Of a stretch of 64,000 nucleotides of DNA, positions 8,543 to 16,935 are shown in pieces. The notes under the pieces are model-generated. The model saw nothing but the letters and a program-made list of their open reading frames with translations, was not told the DNA's origin and did no database searches. Origin of the DNA: Aliiroseovarius pelagivivens. GTDB taxonomy: Bacteria; Pseudomonadota; Alphaproteobacteria; Rhodobacterales; Rhodobacteraceae. Location of the stretch: assembly GCF_900302485.1 (NCBI RefSeq), contig NZ_OMOI01000002.1, positions 186,001-250,000 of the forward strand, written 5' to 3'. Made by a program: the position numbers and the translations under genes. How positions within the stretch are numbered: the first letter of the stretch is position 1; each line of letters begins with the position of its first letter.

Positions 8543-8573
8543 GAAAAGGCCCGGCGCAGTGCCGGGCCTTTTC
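8543..8573. terminator. Rho-independent terminator
   Basis: An inverted repeat GAAAAGGCCCGGC / GCCGGGCCTTTTC with a 5-nt loop follows the cytochrome b561 stop and precedes the convergent permease gene. The A-run and T-run flanks suit termination from both sides. Confidence 0.85.
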
Positions 8574-8593
8574 GTTTTCAAGCAGCGGAACGA

Positions 8594-9865
8594 TCAGTTG
8601 TTGTCGTTCCCGATCGCGTTGGGATCGAACACATTTCCGAAACCGGAGTTGTTCGATGATCCAGCAGCACCTTCGTCCGATGCGCCCTCTTCCTCGTTCT
8701 GCAGCGTGTTCGGAGCGAACACTCCACCGAAGCCCGAGTTGTTGGACGGTTTAGGCGCCGACTGGGTTGCCCCACCTTCCGCACCTTCGGCGGCAGCTTT
8801 ATCAGCCGCTTCCTTGGCACGACGGTCGCGCAGTTCCTGAATGCGCTTCTCGGTTTCAAGACGCTTTTGTTCCTGAATACTGGCGACACACTGTGCCGGG
8901 CTATAATTCATAGCCGAGCCAATCACAGTCACTGTGCCGATCAATAGAACGATCAGAGCAATCGCAGCCGGGTTACGGCTGATAATGCCGGGCACCTCGA
9001 TCTTGCCTGCAAGCTCGCCAACAGTGGCGTCCTTGCGGGCCTCGGCGACCATCTTCTTGCGCTTGATGTTCGCCTCGTTGATCAGGGCAAAGAACACTGT
9101 CAGCGCAACGATCATGAAGGCCAGAGCCGAGATTGCCGGGGTGATCCCGTAACGCACTTTCTGCGCCAATTCGATCGTCAGCGTCGGATATTCACCGAAA
9201 GTGAACGTGGTGGTGTTGTAGTTCTCGAACGAAGCGAGGAACGCCAGCACACCAGCCGACAGGATCGCGGGCATCATGAAGGGCATCATCACCTTGCGGA
9301 ACGCCTGTGCATGGGTCGCACCCAAGTCCAAAGCGGCCTCGGTCAGCGCGGTGTCATAGCGCTGAAGACGCGCCACCAGCACCAGCATGCAGTAGCTGGC
9401 GATGAAGGTGGACTGACCGATGATGGTCAAGAACAGACCGTTCGACAGGAAGCTATCTGCACCCAGTCCCAACATCCGGTTGATGCGGTCCCAGAACACC
9501 AGCGTCGAGATACCGATCACAACGCCAGGGATCAGGATTGGCGCAATGATGATCGTGTAATAGGTCGCCCGAAGCTTGGGCCAGATCTGCGTAAGCATCA
9601 GTGCCCCCGCCAGACCCATCGTCACCGACAGAACGACCGTTCCCATCCCAACAAGGATCGAGTTCTTGATCCCGTTCAGAATGCGTTCGTCCTGGAACAA
9701 GGCACCGAACCACTCGAAGGTCAGGCATTCCCACGGTGTCGCCCGCGGAAAGCTGGGCGAGTTGAACGCCGTGATGGACATGATGATCAGGGGGCCGAGC
9801 AAATAGGAAAAGAAGATTCCCAGATAAACCCAGATCGACACACGTATGATTTTATCCGAGGTCAT
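8594..9865 (-). CDS. PotC-like ABC transporter permease with long extra C-terminal tail
   Basis: A 423-residue protein. Residues 1-265 form an ordinary spermidine/putrescine-type inner-membrane permease with about six spans and the EAA loop (EAALDLGATHAQAFRKVMMP, residues 176-195). Residues 266-423 are unusual: a charged linker, an additional hydrophobic span near 298-318, a charged helical stretch rich in K/E/R/A (327-362), and a low-complexity tail carrying two copies of an SNNSGFGxVFxPN motif (374-386 and 404-416). Ordinary PotC proteins end near residue 270. The gene overlaps the upstream permease by ATGA, so it closes the potD-A-B-C operon. The tail may be periplasmic or cytoplasmic depending on the extra span; its role is unknown. 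Confidence 0.88.
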   Translation of the reverse strand: MTSDKIIRVSIWVYLGIFFSYLLGPLIIMSITAFNSPSFPRATPWECLTFEWFGALFQDERILNGIKNSILVGMGTVVLSVTMGLAGALMLTQIWPKLRATYYTIIIAPILIPGVVIGISTLVFWDRINRMLGLGADSFLSNGLFLTIIGQSTFIASYCMLVLVARLQRYDTALTEAALDLGATHAQAFRKVMMPFMMPAILSAGVLAFLASFENYNTTTFTFGEYPTLTIELAQKVRYGITPAISALAFMIVALTVFFALINEANIKRKKMVAEARKDATVGELAGKIEVPGIISRNPAAIALIVLLIGTVTVIGSAMNYSPAQCVASIQEQKRLETEKRIQELRDRRAKEAADKAAAEGAEGGATQSAPKPSNNSGFGGVFAPNTLQNEEEGASDEGAAGSSNNSGFGNVFDPNAIGNDNN

Positions 9866-10782
9866 TTGCCGATATCTCCCATGTTCACTTTGAACACACG
9901 CATCAGGGCCAGCACCAGCAAGATACAGGTGACAAGCAGAACGATCGCGTAGGCGGCACCTTGCGGCCAGTCAGAGTTGTCGTTGAACTGCTGATAGATC
10001 AACTGCGTGAACCACAGACTGGACGGACCCCCAAGGATTTGGGGTGCAGCCAGTGCACCGGCAGACAGCATGAACACCATCGTACAGCCCGAGCTGATAC
10101 CCGGCTTGGCGTAGGGAATAACCACTCGTTTGTGGATCCTCCACCACGGGGCACCAAGGTCACGCGCGGCCTCGATCTGGTTGTGATCAAGGCTTTCGAT
10201 CACGTTGTAGATCGGGAAGATCATCAAAAGGATGTACGCGTACCCCAGACCCGCATAAAGCGCGATGTCGTTGCGGATGAAGTCAAAGGGCGTGTCGAAT
10301 ATCCCGGACCCTACAAGCAGCGTGTTTATAACCCCGCTTTCCCCAAAGATGATGCGCAACGCGAAGGCGCGCAGGATCTCGTTGATCCAGTAGGGGATGA
10401 TCAGCATCAGCGCGAAAACGCGGATGTGGTTGCCCTTGTTCTGACCCAGATAATAGGCAATCGGATAACACAGGATCAGGTTGAAGATGGTCACACAGAC
10501 CGCCGCCACCAGCGTACGGAAGAACACTTTCAGGTCCACCGCATTATAATCCTGCGACCCGCCTTCGGGGCCAAAGATCAGGTATTTGTAGTTCTCAAGC
10601 GTATAGACATCCTTCGGCCCACCGATCTCGGGCGGGGGAAGGTTTGGACGGAACGAGAAGTCGAGCATCGACAGCTGCGGAAGAATGATCAGGCCGACGG
10701 TCCAAAACAGGACCAGACCCAGCATCAAGGATCCCATCAGCGTGCCGTTCCGGTTGAAGAATTCCTTCAGGAAACTTGGCAT
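9862..10782 (-). CDS. PotB-like ABC transporter permease (polyamine type)
   Basis: A 306-residue inner-membrane permease with six predicted spans, starting with a short cytoplasmic segment and a span at about 14-36. The EAA loop is EAARDLGAPWWRIHKRVVIP. Length and motif order match PotB, the first permease of spermidine/putrescine importers. It starts 11 bp after the ATPase gene and overlaps the next permease by 4 bp, so the two form the membrane channel of one ABC importer. The large loop between spans 1 and 2 is longer than in E. coli PotB. Confidence 0.9.
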   Translation of the reverse strand: MPSFLKEFFNRNGTLMGSLMLGLVLFWTVGLIILPQLSMLDFSFRPNLPPPEIGGPKDVYTLENYKYLIFGPEGGSQDYNAVDLKVFFRTLVAAVCVTIFNLILCYPIAYYLGQNKGNHIRVFALMLIIPYWINEILRAFALRIIFGESGVINTLLVGSGIFDTPFDFIRNDIALYAGLGYAYILLMIFPIYNVIESLDHNQIEAARDLGAPWWRIHKRVVIPYAKPGISSGCTMVFMLSAGALAAPQILGGPSSLWFTQLIYQQFNDNSDWPQGAAYAIVLLVTCILLVLALMRVFKVNMGDIGK

Positions 10783-10793
10783 CGCTCCACTCC

Positions 10794-11906
10794 TTATTCC
10801 GCGGCCAATTCGCCGGCGGGAACCGCAACGGCGTTGTTCACGTCATATTCCAGCGTCATGTCCTGACCCGAATGGTCATCGAACGACTGGCCGTGGTTGG
10901 GGATTGCGACCTTCAACTCTTTGCCGCCATCGCCTTCCATGAAGATGTTGAAAGAGTTACCCTCAAATTCTTCGTGGTTAACCTTGGCGGTGACGAAGTG
11001 ATCGCCCTGCGTGCCGGTCGGTGCCAGAGACAGCGCTTCGGGACGAATGAACATCATCGCCTCGTCACCCACTTTCATCTTGCCCTGATTGGCGGTCGAG
11101 ATGCGCGACAGCAGGTCGCCCGAACGGTTGGTTCGGATCAATACATGCTTGTCTTTCACGTCGATGACCTTGCCACGGAAGACGTTGTTTTCCCCCACGA
11201 AGCTGGCCGCAAATGCGGTCGCCGGATCGTTGTAGATGGTTTTGCCATCAGCGATCTGGTCAATCACACCCGCGCGCATCACGGCGATATCGTCTGACAT
11301 GGTCAGCGCTTCGCCTTGGTCGTGCGTGATGTAGATGAACGTAATACCGACGCGCTTCTGAATTTCACGAAGCTCGGTACGCATGTGTTGGCGCAGCTTC
11401 AGGTCAAGCGCGGACAGCGGTTCATCCAGCAACAACACATCAGGTTCTGCACAAAGCGCGCGGGCAATGGCCACACGCTGACGCTGACCACCCGACAGTT
11501 CCGAGGGCAGCTTATCGCCCTGACCCGGCAGTGCGATCATGTCCAAAAGTTCATCCGCGCGCTTGCGACGTTCACGTGCCGAGGCACCTGCAATCTCCAT
11601 CGAGAAGGTGATGTTCTCCCAAACCTTCATCAGAGGGAAAAGCGCGAGGTTCTGGAAAATCAGAGCAGTCGGACGCTTGTTCGGCCCGATGCCCTTCATG
11701 TTGTTTCCACCAATCAGCACGTTGCCTTCGCTGGGTTCAAGAAAACCCGAAACGGCGCGCAGGATCGTGGTCTTGCCACAGCCCGACGGTCCAAGGAACG
11801 AGAAGAAGTCGCCCCCTTTGATGTGCACATTCGCGTCGCGCACGGCGACGAAATCTCCAAAGCGGATCCAGAGGTTTTCAAGATCGACGCCTACTCCGGC
11901 ACTCAT
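10794..11906 (-). CDS. PotA-like ABC transporter ATP-binding protein
   Basis: About 370 residues with Walker A (GPSGCGKTTIL), the Q-loop, the ABC signature LSGGQRQRV, Walker B (DVLLLDEPLSALD) and the H-loop (YITHDQGEAL), followed by a C-terminal TOBE-type regulatory domain of about 130 residues, the standard PotA architecture. I chose ATG 11906 (MSAGVGVDLENLW), which has GGGGAGA about 6 bp upstream; earlier in-frame ATGs at 11921 and 11936 lack a site. It energises the importer formed with the two permeases and the binding protein in this operon. Confidence 0.92.
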   Translation of the reverse strand: MSAGVGVDLENLWIRFGDFVAVRDANVHIKGGDFFSFLGPSGCGKTTILRAVSGFLEPSEGNVLIGGNNMKGIGPNKRPTALIFQNLALFPLMKVWENITFSMEIAGASARERRKRADELLDMIALPGQGDKLPSELSGGQRQRVAIARALCAEPDVLLLDEPLSALDLKLRQHMRTELREIQKRVGITFIYITHDQGEALTMSDDIAVMRAGVIDQIADGKTIYNDPATAFAASFVGENNVFRGKVIDVKDKHVLIRTNRSGDLLSRISTANQGKMKVGDEAMMFIRPEALSLAPTGTQGDHFVTAKVNHEEFEGNSFNIFMEGDGGKELKVAIPNHGQSFDDHSGQDMTLEYDVNNAVAVPAGELAAE

Positions 11907-11991
11907 ATGGTCTCTCCCCATAAACGGGTCGCTCACGCGCTGATCTCAGGCGTGCGACCGTGTTTCCAGACGTTTCAGTCAGTTTGGTAAG

Positions 11992-12017
11992 GCGCCCCCA
12001 TCCCACGACGGGGGCGC
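11992..12017. terminator. GC-rich hairpin between binding-protein gene and transporter ATPase gene
   Basis: An 8-bp stem GCGCCCCC / GGGGGCGC encloses a 10-nt loop in the spacer after the leftward binding-protein stop at 12034. There is no long T-run on the minus strand, so it may act as a partial terminator or an mRNA-stabilising stem. Such stems often let the binding protein be made in excess over the permeases. Confidence 0.5.
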
Positions 12018-12033
12018 ACAGTTTTCAAGTCGC

Positions 12034-13167
12034 TTAGGCGCTCTTGAACTTGTTGACGAACTCGGTACGCACATCCGCATACCAAGGCGCTTCAGCAGGC
12101 CAGGGGTTCAGGTTGGCCAGGCTTTCACCCGGATAGGCTTCCGAGAAGTTCTTCTTGTAGGTGTCACCCGAATAGGTGTCGGCACCCAGCACCGGCGAGT
12201 TATAGCCGTGGCTGTCGATCGCGACGCCTGCAGGTTGTTGACGATAGGCGTATTCGATGAAGGCATAGACCTGCTCTTCATTGGTTGCGCCAACCGGCAT
12301 CGACATACCGTCGACCCATGCCATCGCACCTTCAACTGGTGCCTGATAGTGCACCGGCTCGCCTGCCGATTTCAGGGCCAGCGGCGGACCATCCCAAGTC
12401 TGACCAACCACAACGCCTTCGTTCAGAAGACCGTTCTTCTGGGTGTCAGCATCGTTCCAGATCAGCTTGATGCGCGACTTGCGTGCGACACACCAGTCGG
12501 TGATTTGGCCCCATACCTTACGCATGGTGTCTTCGTCGTTATACGCAGCCCAGACCGAGCCCGGCTCCATCTCGCCCGACGCTTCCATGTACAGACCAGC
12601 GCCCAGCATCATCGAGTGTGCACGACCCATGGTCTTGCCAGCGTTTTCTTCCGACCAGACGTCGCCATAGCTGGGTGCATCACCCGCCGGCAGCCATTTG
12701 TCGGTACGATAGGCAATGCCTTCGGTGCCCCAGATGTGCGGCAGCCAGTGTGCGCCGCCACCAGCAAAGTTCCATGCATCGGTGCCAATCTTGGCCATCG
12801 CCGGGTTCACAGCGTCGATATTCACTTTCGCCAGATCGAAGGGTTTCAGAAGCTCAAGCGGCTCCCACTGCAGCGAACGGTTGTTGGTGGGCGATATGAT
12901 GTCGAAGCCCTGACCTTTGGTCGCTTTCATCTTGTTGATGATTTCTTCGTTCGATCCGATACCGGTGTAGTTCACCTTGATGCCGGTCTCGCTTTCGAAG
13001 CCTGCGATGAACTCGGGTGGCAGATAGTCGGACCACATCAGGATGTTGACTTCACCGGAGGACGCCAGCGCGTTCTTCACGTAAAGCGGCGTCGCCAGTG
13101 CAGCAGCGCCCATCGTGGTCGCGCCTTTCAGCACGGAACGACGACTGAATTTGTTCTCTGTTGTCAT
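12034..13167 (-). CDS. Extracellular polyamine-type solute-binding protein (PotD/PotF-like), Tat signal
   Basis: A 377-residue periplasmic binding protein. The N-terminus carries a twin-arginine signal (SRRSVLKG, then a hydrophobic run ending at NALASS). The mature part begins with VNILMWSDYLPPEFIAGFE, the usual opening of spermidine/putrescine binding proteins, and continues with GIKVNYTGIGSNEEIINK. The ligand pocket cannot be assigned to one amine from sequence. It is the first gene of the leftward potD-A-B-C set and has a 330-bp upstream spacer with its own likely promoter. The nearby glutamine-synthetase-like ligase and dehydrogenases make an amine ligand plausible. Confidence 0.88.
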   Translation of the reverse strand: MTTENKFSRRSVLKGATTMGAAALATPLYVKNALASSGEVNILMWSDYLPPEFIAGFESETGIKVNYTGIGSNEEIINKMKATKGQGFDIISPTNNRSLQWEPLELLKPFDLAKVNIDAVNPAMAKIGTDAWNFAGGGAHWLPHIWGTEGIAYRTDKWLPAGDAPSYGDVWSEENAGKTMGRAHSMMLGAGLYMEASGEMEPGSVWAAYNDEDTMRKVWGQITDWCVARKSRIKLIWNDADTQKNGLLNEGVVVGQTWDGPPLALKSAGEPVHYQAPVEGAMAWVDGMSMPVGATNEEQVYAFIEYAYRQQPAGVAIDSHGYNSPVLGADTYSGDTYKKNFSEAYPGESLANLNPWPAEAPWYADVRTEFVNKFKSA

Positions 13168-13497
13168 TGTATTCTCCCGTTGGTTTTTCTTTTTGTCTTG
13201 TGACAGTTTTTTTCATTATCCGGCGCACCAATAGCGCCAGCTGTTGTTGCTTGTTCGGTCCAGTTTCAGTGCCGCGATTTGGCTTCTGATCGTTCTTGAC
13301 CATCAATTCGCGACAAACCGGGCCTCAGATCCAATTTTCTCCCTTTATTTTCAAATAACTAAGCACCAAGATACAAACTGGACACATCAACACCTTGATA
13401 CTTGATTTCACTGGACCGACTCCTCGGCCACCTTACGAAGTGAACGACCTGAAAGGGGGGTGTGTCAACTGCGCACCCCAGCCGCTCTCGAATCCCC
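13168..13497. promoter_or_regulatory. Promoter/leader region upstream of the binding-protein gene; ATCAA/TTGAT repeats
   Basis: A 330-bp spacer without a convincing gene. It is AT-richer than its surroundings and probably carries the promoter for the leftward binding-protein gene. At 13386-13399 an inverted repeat ATCAA-N4-TTGAT is followed at once by another TTGAT (13402-13406), which looks like a small operator with a half-site repeat. The regulator is not evident. Confidence 0.4.
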
Positions 13498-14337
13498 TCA
13501 GATCGAAAGACCAATAAGGGCGACACCTCCTGCCATCAGGACCGCGGCCAGAAGGCGACGACGCCAGTTGCCTTCACCCAAAAAGACAAAGCCAATCAAT
13601 GCCGCGAAAATGACCGACGTTTCACGTAATGCCGACACCGCGCCAAGCGGGGCAAAGTTCTTGGCATACAAGACCAAGCCATAGGCCGTCATCGATACTA
13701 TGCCGCCCAGAATGCCGATCATCCAAGTGCGCCGCGGCAATGCACGGATCGCGTTTCCACGTCGCAATGCGATAAAACCCACGATGAAAATATGCAGCAC
13801 CGAATGCCACGCCCAATAGGACAGCGTATCACCCGACAGCCGCACGCCGACCCCATCCACCAGCGAATAACCCGAGATGCAGAACCCGGTGCCAAGGGCG
13901 AAGAACAGCGCAGCCCGCCCGACCCCGTGCCGAAGCGCCGCCCAGCTGGAAATCTGGATTGCCACAGCGATCAGGGCGATGCCGTACCACGCCTGTGCGG
14001 GCAGTATCTCGCCCACGAACAGCATGGCCCACAACGAGACGAGCGCAGGCACGATGCCGCGCGCAATGGGGTAGACGACGCTGAGGTCTCCGTGTTTGTA
14101 GGCCTGTCCCAGCATATAGAAATAGCCGAAGTGGATCACCGTAGAGGCGATCAGGTAAGGCCAGCTTTCCACAGAGGGAAATGGCAGCACTGTCACCATG
14201 ACCAGACCGGGGATCACGTGGCCCAGCGCCACCAGACCCAATGTGGATGTCCGATCCCCTGCCGTTTTCACAATGGTGTTCCATGTGGCGTGCAACAGTG
14301 CCGCCGACAGGATGATCAGGACGATGCCCGTTGTCAT
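13498..14337 (-). CDS. EamA/DMT superfamily transporter
   Basis: A 279-residue, roughly ten-span membrane protein made of two EamA repeats. Visible signs are the first span with a HATWNTIVK motif, the VVYPIARGIVPALVSLWAMLFVGE segment at the end of repeat one, and the matching VSALRETSVIFAALIGFVFLGEGNWRRR segment at the end of repeat two. DMT members move amino acids, amines or metabolites, often outward. It lies 4 bp downstream of the alcohol dehydrogenase on the same strand, so it may export or import the intermediate of that pathway. Substrate unknown. Confidence 0.88.
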   Translation of the reverse strand: MTTGIVLIILSAALLHATWNTIVKTAGDRTSTLGLVALGHVIPGLVMVTVLPFPSVESWPYLIASTVIHFGYFYMLGQAYKHGDLSVVYPIARGIVPALVSLWAMLFVGEILPAQAWYGIALIAVAIQISSWAALRHGVGRAALFFALGTGFCISGYSLVDGVGVRLSGDTLSYWAWHSVLHIFIVGFIALRRGNAIRALPRRTWMIGILGGIVSMTAYGLVLYAKNFAPLGAVSALRETSVIFAALIGFVFLGEGNWRRRLLAAVLMAGGVALIGLSI

Positions 14338-14341
14338 AAGG

Positions 14342-15487
14342 TCAGATCACATCTTCAAACAGTTGGCGCAGGTTTTCGCGGGTCAGTTCGACCGGGTTGC
14401 CGCCGCAGCTAGGATCCTTGATCGCCCCTTCAACAAGGGCATCCATTTGGTCAGCGCTCACCCCCATCTCGGACAGTTTGCGCGGGATCTCGAAGCTGTC
14501 GTTGAAGTCTTGAACGAAACTTTGGAAGCCTTTGAAGCCGCCCTCGATCCCCAGATAGCCCACCGCACGGTCGAAACGATCGGCGATCACATCCGCGTTG
14601 AACTCTAACACAGCCGGCATACAGACCGCATTCGTGGTCCCGTGGTGGGTATTGAAGATCGCGCCGACCGGGTGGGACAGCGCATGGATCGCGCCCAAGC
14701 CCTTCTGGAAGGCAGTCGCGCCCATCGCGGCGGCGGACATCATGTTGGCTCGCGCCTCAAGATCGGTGCCGTCCGCATAGGCGCGCGGCAGATAGTCGAC
14801 GACCAGCCGCATCCCTTCCAGCGCAATGCCTTGCGACATCGGGTGGTAGTGCGGGGACGAGAACGCCTCGACGCAATGCGCGAAGGCATCCAGTCCGGTG
14901 CCTGCGGTGATGAACTTGGGCATGCCCACGGTCAACTCCGGGTCCGCAATCACGACGGCTGGCAGAACCTTGGGGTGGAAGATGATCTTCTTCTCATGCG
15001 TCTCAGAATTCGTGATGATCGAGGCACGCCCCACTTCCGAGCCCGTCCCCGCCGTGGTCGGCACCGCGATGATTGGCGCAATCGCATCCGCATCCGCGCG
15101 GGTCCACCAGTCGCCGATATCCTCAAAGTCCCAGATCGGGCGGGTTTGGCCCGCGTAGAACGCGACCATCTTGCCCAGATCCAAGCCCGAGCCACCGCCG
15201 AAGGCAATCACACCATCATGGCCGCCTGCCTTGTAGGCTTCAACGCCCGCATGCAGGTTAATCTCGGACGGGTTCGGGTCCACGTCGCTGAACATGCCGC
15301 GGCCCAGACCAGCGGCCTCCATGATATCCAGCGTAGCTTGCGTGATTGGCAAGTCGGCCAGACCCTTGTCGGTCACCAGAAGCGGGCGCTTCATGCCCGC
15401 CTGCGCACAGGCCTCGGGCAGTTCCTTGATGCGGCCTGCGCCGAATTTCATAGCGGTCGGATAGGACCAGTTTCCAACAAGGCTCAT
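14342..15487 (-). CDS. Iron-containing (group III) alcohol dehydrogenase
   Basis: About 381 residues starting MSLVGNWSYPTAMKFGAGRI. It has the NAD(P)-binding GGGSGLDLGK motif and the metal-binding region LDAFAHCVEAFSS...MSQGIALEGM with the later AIHALSHPVGAIFNTHHGTTNAVCMP motif, whose histidines bind the metal in this family. ATG 15487 overlaps the stop of the aldehyde dehydrogenase by ATGA and has AAGGTGA upstream, which rules out the longer frame extending to 15592. It would oxidise a primary alcohol to the aldehyde used by its neighbour, or act in reverse. Together with the ligase gene upstream this suggests an amino alcohol pathway. Confidence 0.93.
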   Translation of the reverse strand: MSLVGNWSYPTAMKFGAGRIKELPEACAQAGMKRPLLVTDKGLADLPITQATLDIMEAAGLGRGMFSDVDPNPSEINLHAGVEAYKAGGHDGVIAFGGGSGLDLGKMVAFYAGQTRPIWDFEDIGDWWTRADADAIAPIIAVPTTAGTGSEVGRASIITNSETHEKKIIFHPKVLPAVVIADPELTVGMPKFITAGTGLDAFAHCVEAFSSPHYHPMSQGIALEGMRLVVDYLPRAYADGTDLEARANMMSAAAMGATAFQKGLGAIHALSHPVGAIFNTHHGTTNAVCMPAVLEFNADVIADRFDRAVGYLGIEGGFKGFQSFVQDFNDSFEIPRKLSEMGVSADQMDALVEGAIKDPSCGGNPVELTRENLRQLFEDVI

Positions 15488-16866
15488 GATGTCACCTTCT
15501 TCAGATGGTAGGATTTCGGGCGTGTCAGGTTGTGGAAGCCGATCACGGACAGCCCCCCTCCGCGCCCAGTGTTTTTGCAGCCGGTCCAGCACAGGCCAGG
15601 ATCAAGATAGTCCGCACGGTTCATGAAAACTGTCCCCGTTTCGACCTGATCGCCCACGTGCGCGGCACGATCCACATCGCTGGTCCACAAGCTCGCCGTC
15701 AGACCGAACTCGCTGTCATTCATCAGCGCGATGGCTTCATCATCGGATGAGACCTTCATGATCCCCACAACGGGGCCAAAGCTTTCGTCGCGCATCACGC
15801 GCATGTCGTGGGTGACGTTTGTCAGGATCTGCGGCGTCAGATAGGCACCGCCATCATCCTCGGCGAAGGTGTCGATGTGGGCCACAGCACCATCGGCCAG
15901 CGCCTCGGAAATCTGCGCCCGCACTTCGTCTGCAAATCGCACATTGGCCATCGGACCAAGCGTGGTTTCCGGGTCCAGCGGATTGCCCAGCTTGTAGCCC
16001 TTCACGATCTCGACCGCCTTGGCGACGAAGTCGTCATACAGGCTTTCATGCACGTAAATCCGTTCGATCCCGCAGCAACACTGACCCGCGTTGAACATGG
16101 CACCATCGATTAGCGTGTCGACCGCTGCGTCCAGATCAGCGTCTTCCATGACATAGCCCGGATCCTTGCCGCCCAGCTCGGTTCCGACACCCGTAAAGGT
16201 ACCCGCAGCCGCGCGCTCCATCGCCTGACCGCCACCAACCGATCCGGTGAAGTTCACGAAATCAAAAGCGTTGCCCGCGATCAGATCATTGGTCACGTCG
16301 TGCGACAGGAAGACATTCTGGAACACATCGGCGGGAACACCAGCCGAGGCAAAGGCCGCGGCCATCCGCTCGCCCACCAACAGGGTCTGCGTCGCGTGTT
16401 TCAGAACCACCGTGTTCCCAGCAATCAACGCAGGCGCGACGGTGTTGATCGCGGTCATGTAAGGATAGTTCCAAGGGGCGACGACAAAAACGACACCATG
16501 CGGCACGCGCTTGATGTAGCGCTTGAAGGTCGCATCCTCGCCCACCTCGATATCGGCCAGACTGTCTGCCGCGATCGACGCCATGTGGCTAGCGCGCTCG
16601 TTGAAGCCGCCGAACTCTCCGCCATAGCGCACCGGGCGGCCCATCATCTGGGCCAGTTCCGGCACGATCTCGTCATTCATTGCGCCAACGGCAGCCACGC
16701 CTGCCATCACCAGCTCCACCCGCTCGGCCAACGGGCGCGCGGCCCAGTCTGCCTGTGCCGTCCGCGCACGTGCTACGACCTCTTGCGCCGCGTCCAGCGA
16801 CAGCACCTCGCGCTCGGCAAAGACCGATCCGTCAATCGGCGAGATACATTTCAACATCTGGCCCAT
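15484..16866 (-). CDS. NAD(P)-dependent aldehyde dehydrogenase
   Basis: A 460-residue ALDH with the cofactor-binding region VVAPWNYPYMTAINTVAPALIAGNTVVLKHA, the catalytic glutamate motif GTELGGKDPGYV and the catalytic cysteine motif MFNAGQCCCGIERIYVHE. Length is at the short end of the family, as in gamma-glutamyl aldehyde and succinate-semialdehyde types. It is co-transcribed with the alcohol dehydrogenase (4-bp overlap) and lies 70 bp after the glutamine-synthetase-like gene. This order (ligase, aldehyde oxidation) resembles the Puu-type route in which an amine is glutamylated and its aldehyde oxidised. Exact substrate is inferred, not shown. Confidence 0.93.
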   Translation of the reverse strand: MGQMLKCISPIDGSVFAEREVLSLDAAQEVVARARTAQADWAARPLAERVELVMAGVAAVGAMNDEIVPELAQMMGRPVRYGGEFGGFNERASHMASIAADSLADIEVGEDATFKRYIKRVPHGVVFVVAPWNYPYMTAINTVAPALIAGNTVVLKHATQTLLVGERMAAAFASAGVPADVFQNVFLSHDVTNDLIAGNAFDFVNFTGSVGGGQAMERAAAGTFTGVGTELGGKDPGYVMEDADLDAAVDTLIDGAMFNAGQCCCGIERIYVHESLYDDFVAKAVEIVKGYKLGNPLDPETTLGPMANVRFADEVRAQISEALADGAVAHIDTFAEDDGGAYLTPQILTNVTHDMRVMRDESFGPVVGIMKVSSDDEAIALMNDSEFGLTASLWTSDVDRAAHVGDQVETGTVFMNRADYLDPGLCWTGCKNTGRGGGLSVIGFHNLTRPKSYHLKKVTS

Positions 16867-16935
16867 GCCATGTCTCCATCTTCCAAGGGATCACGCCCCT
16901 TTTTTCTTGTCACAATTATCGTAGGGGCTTGCCCG

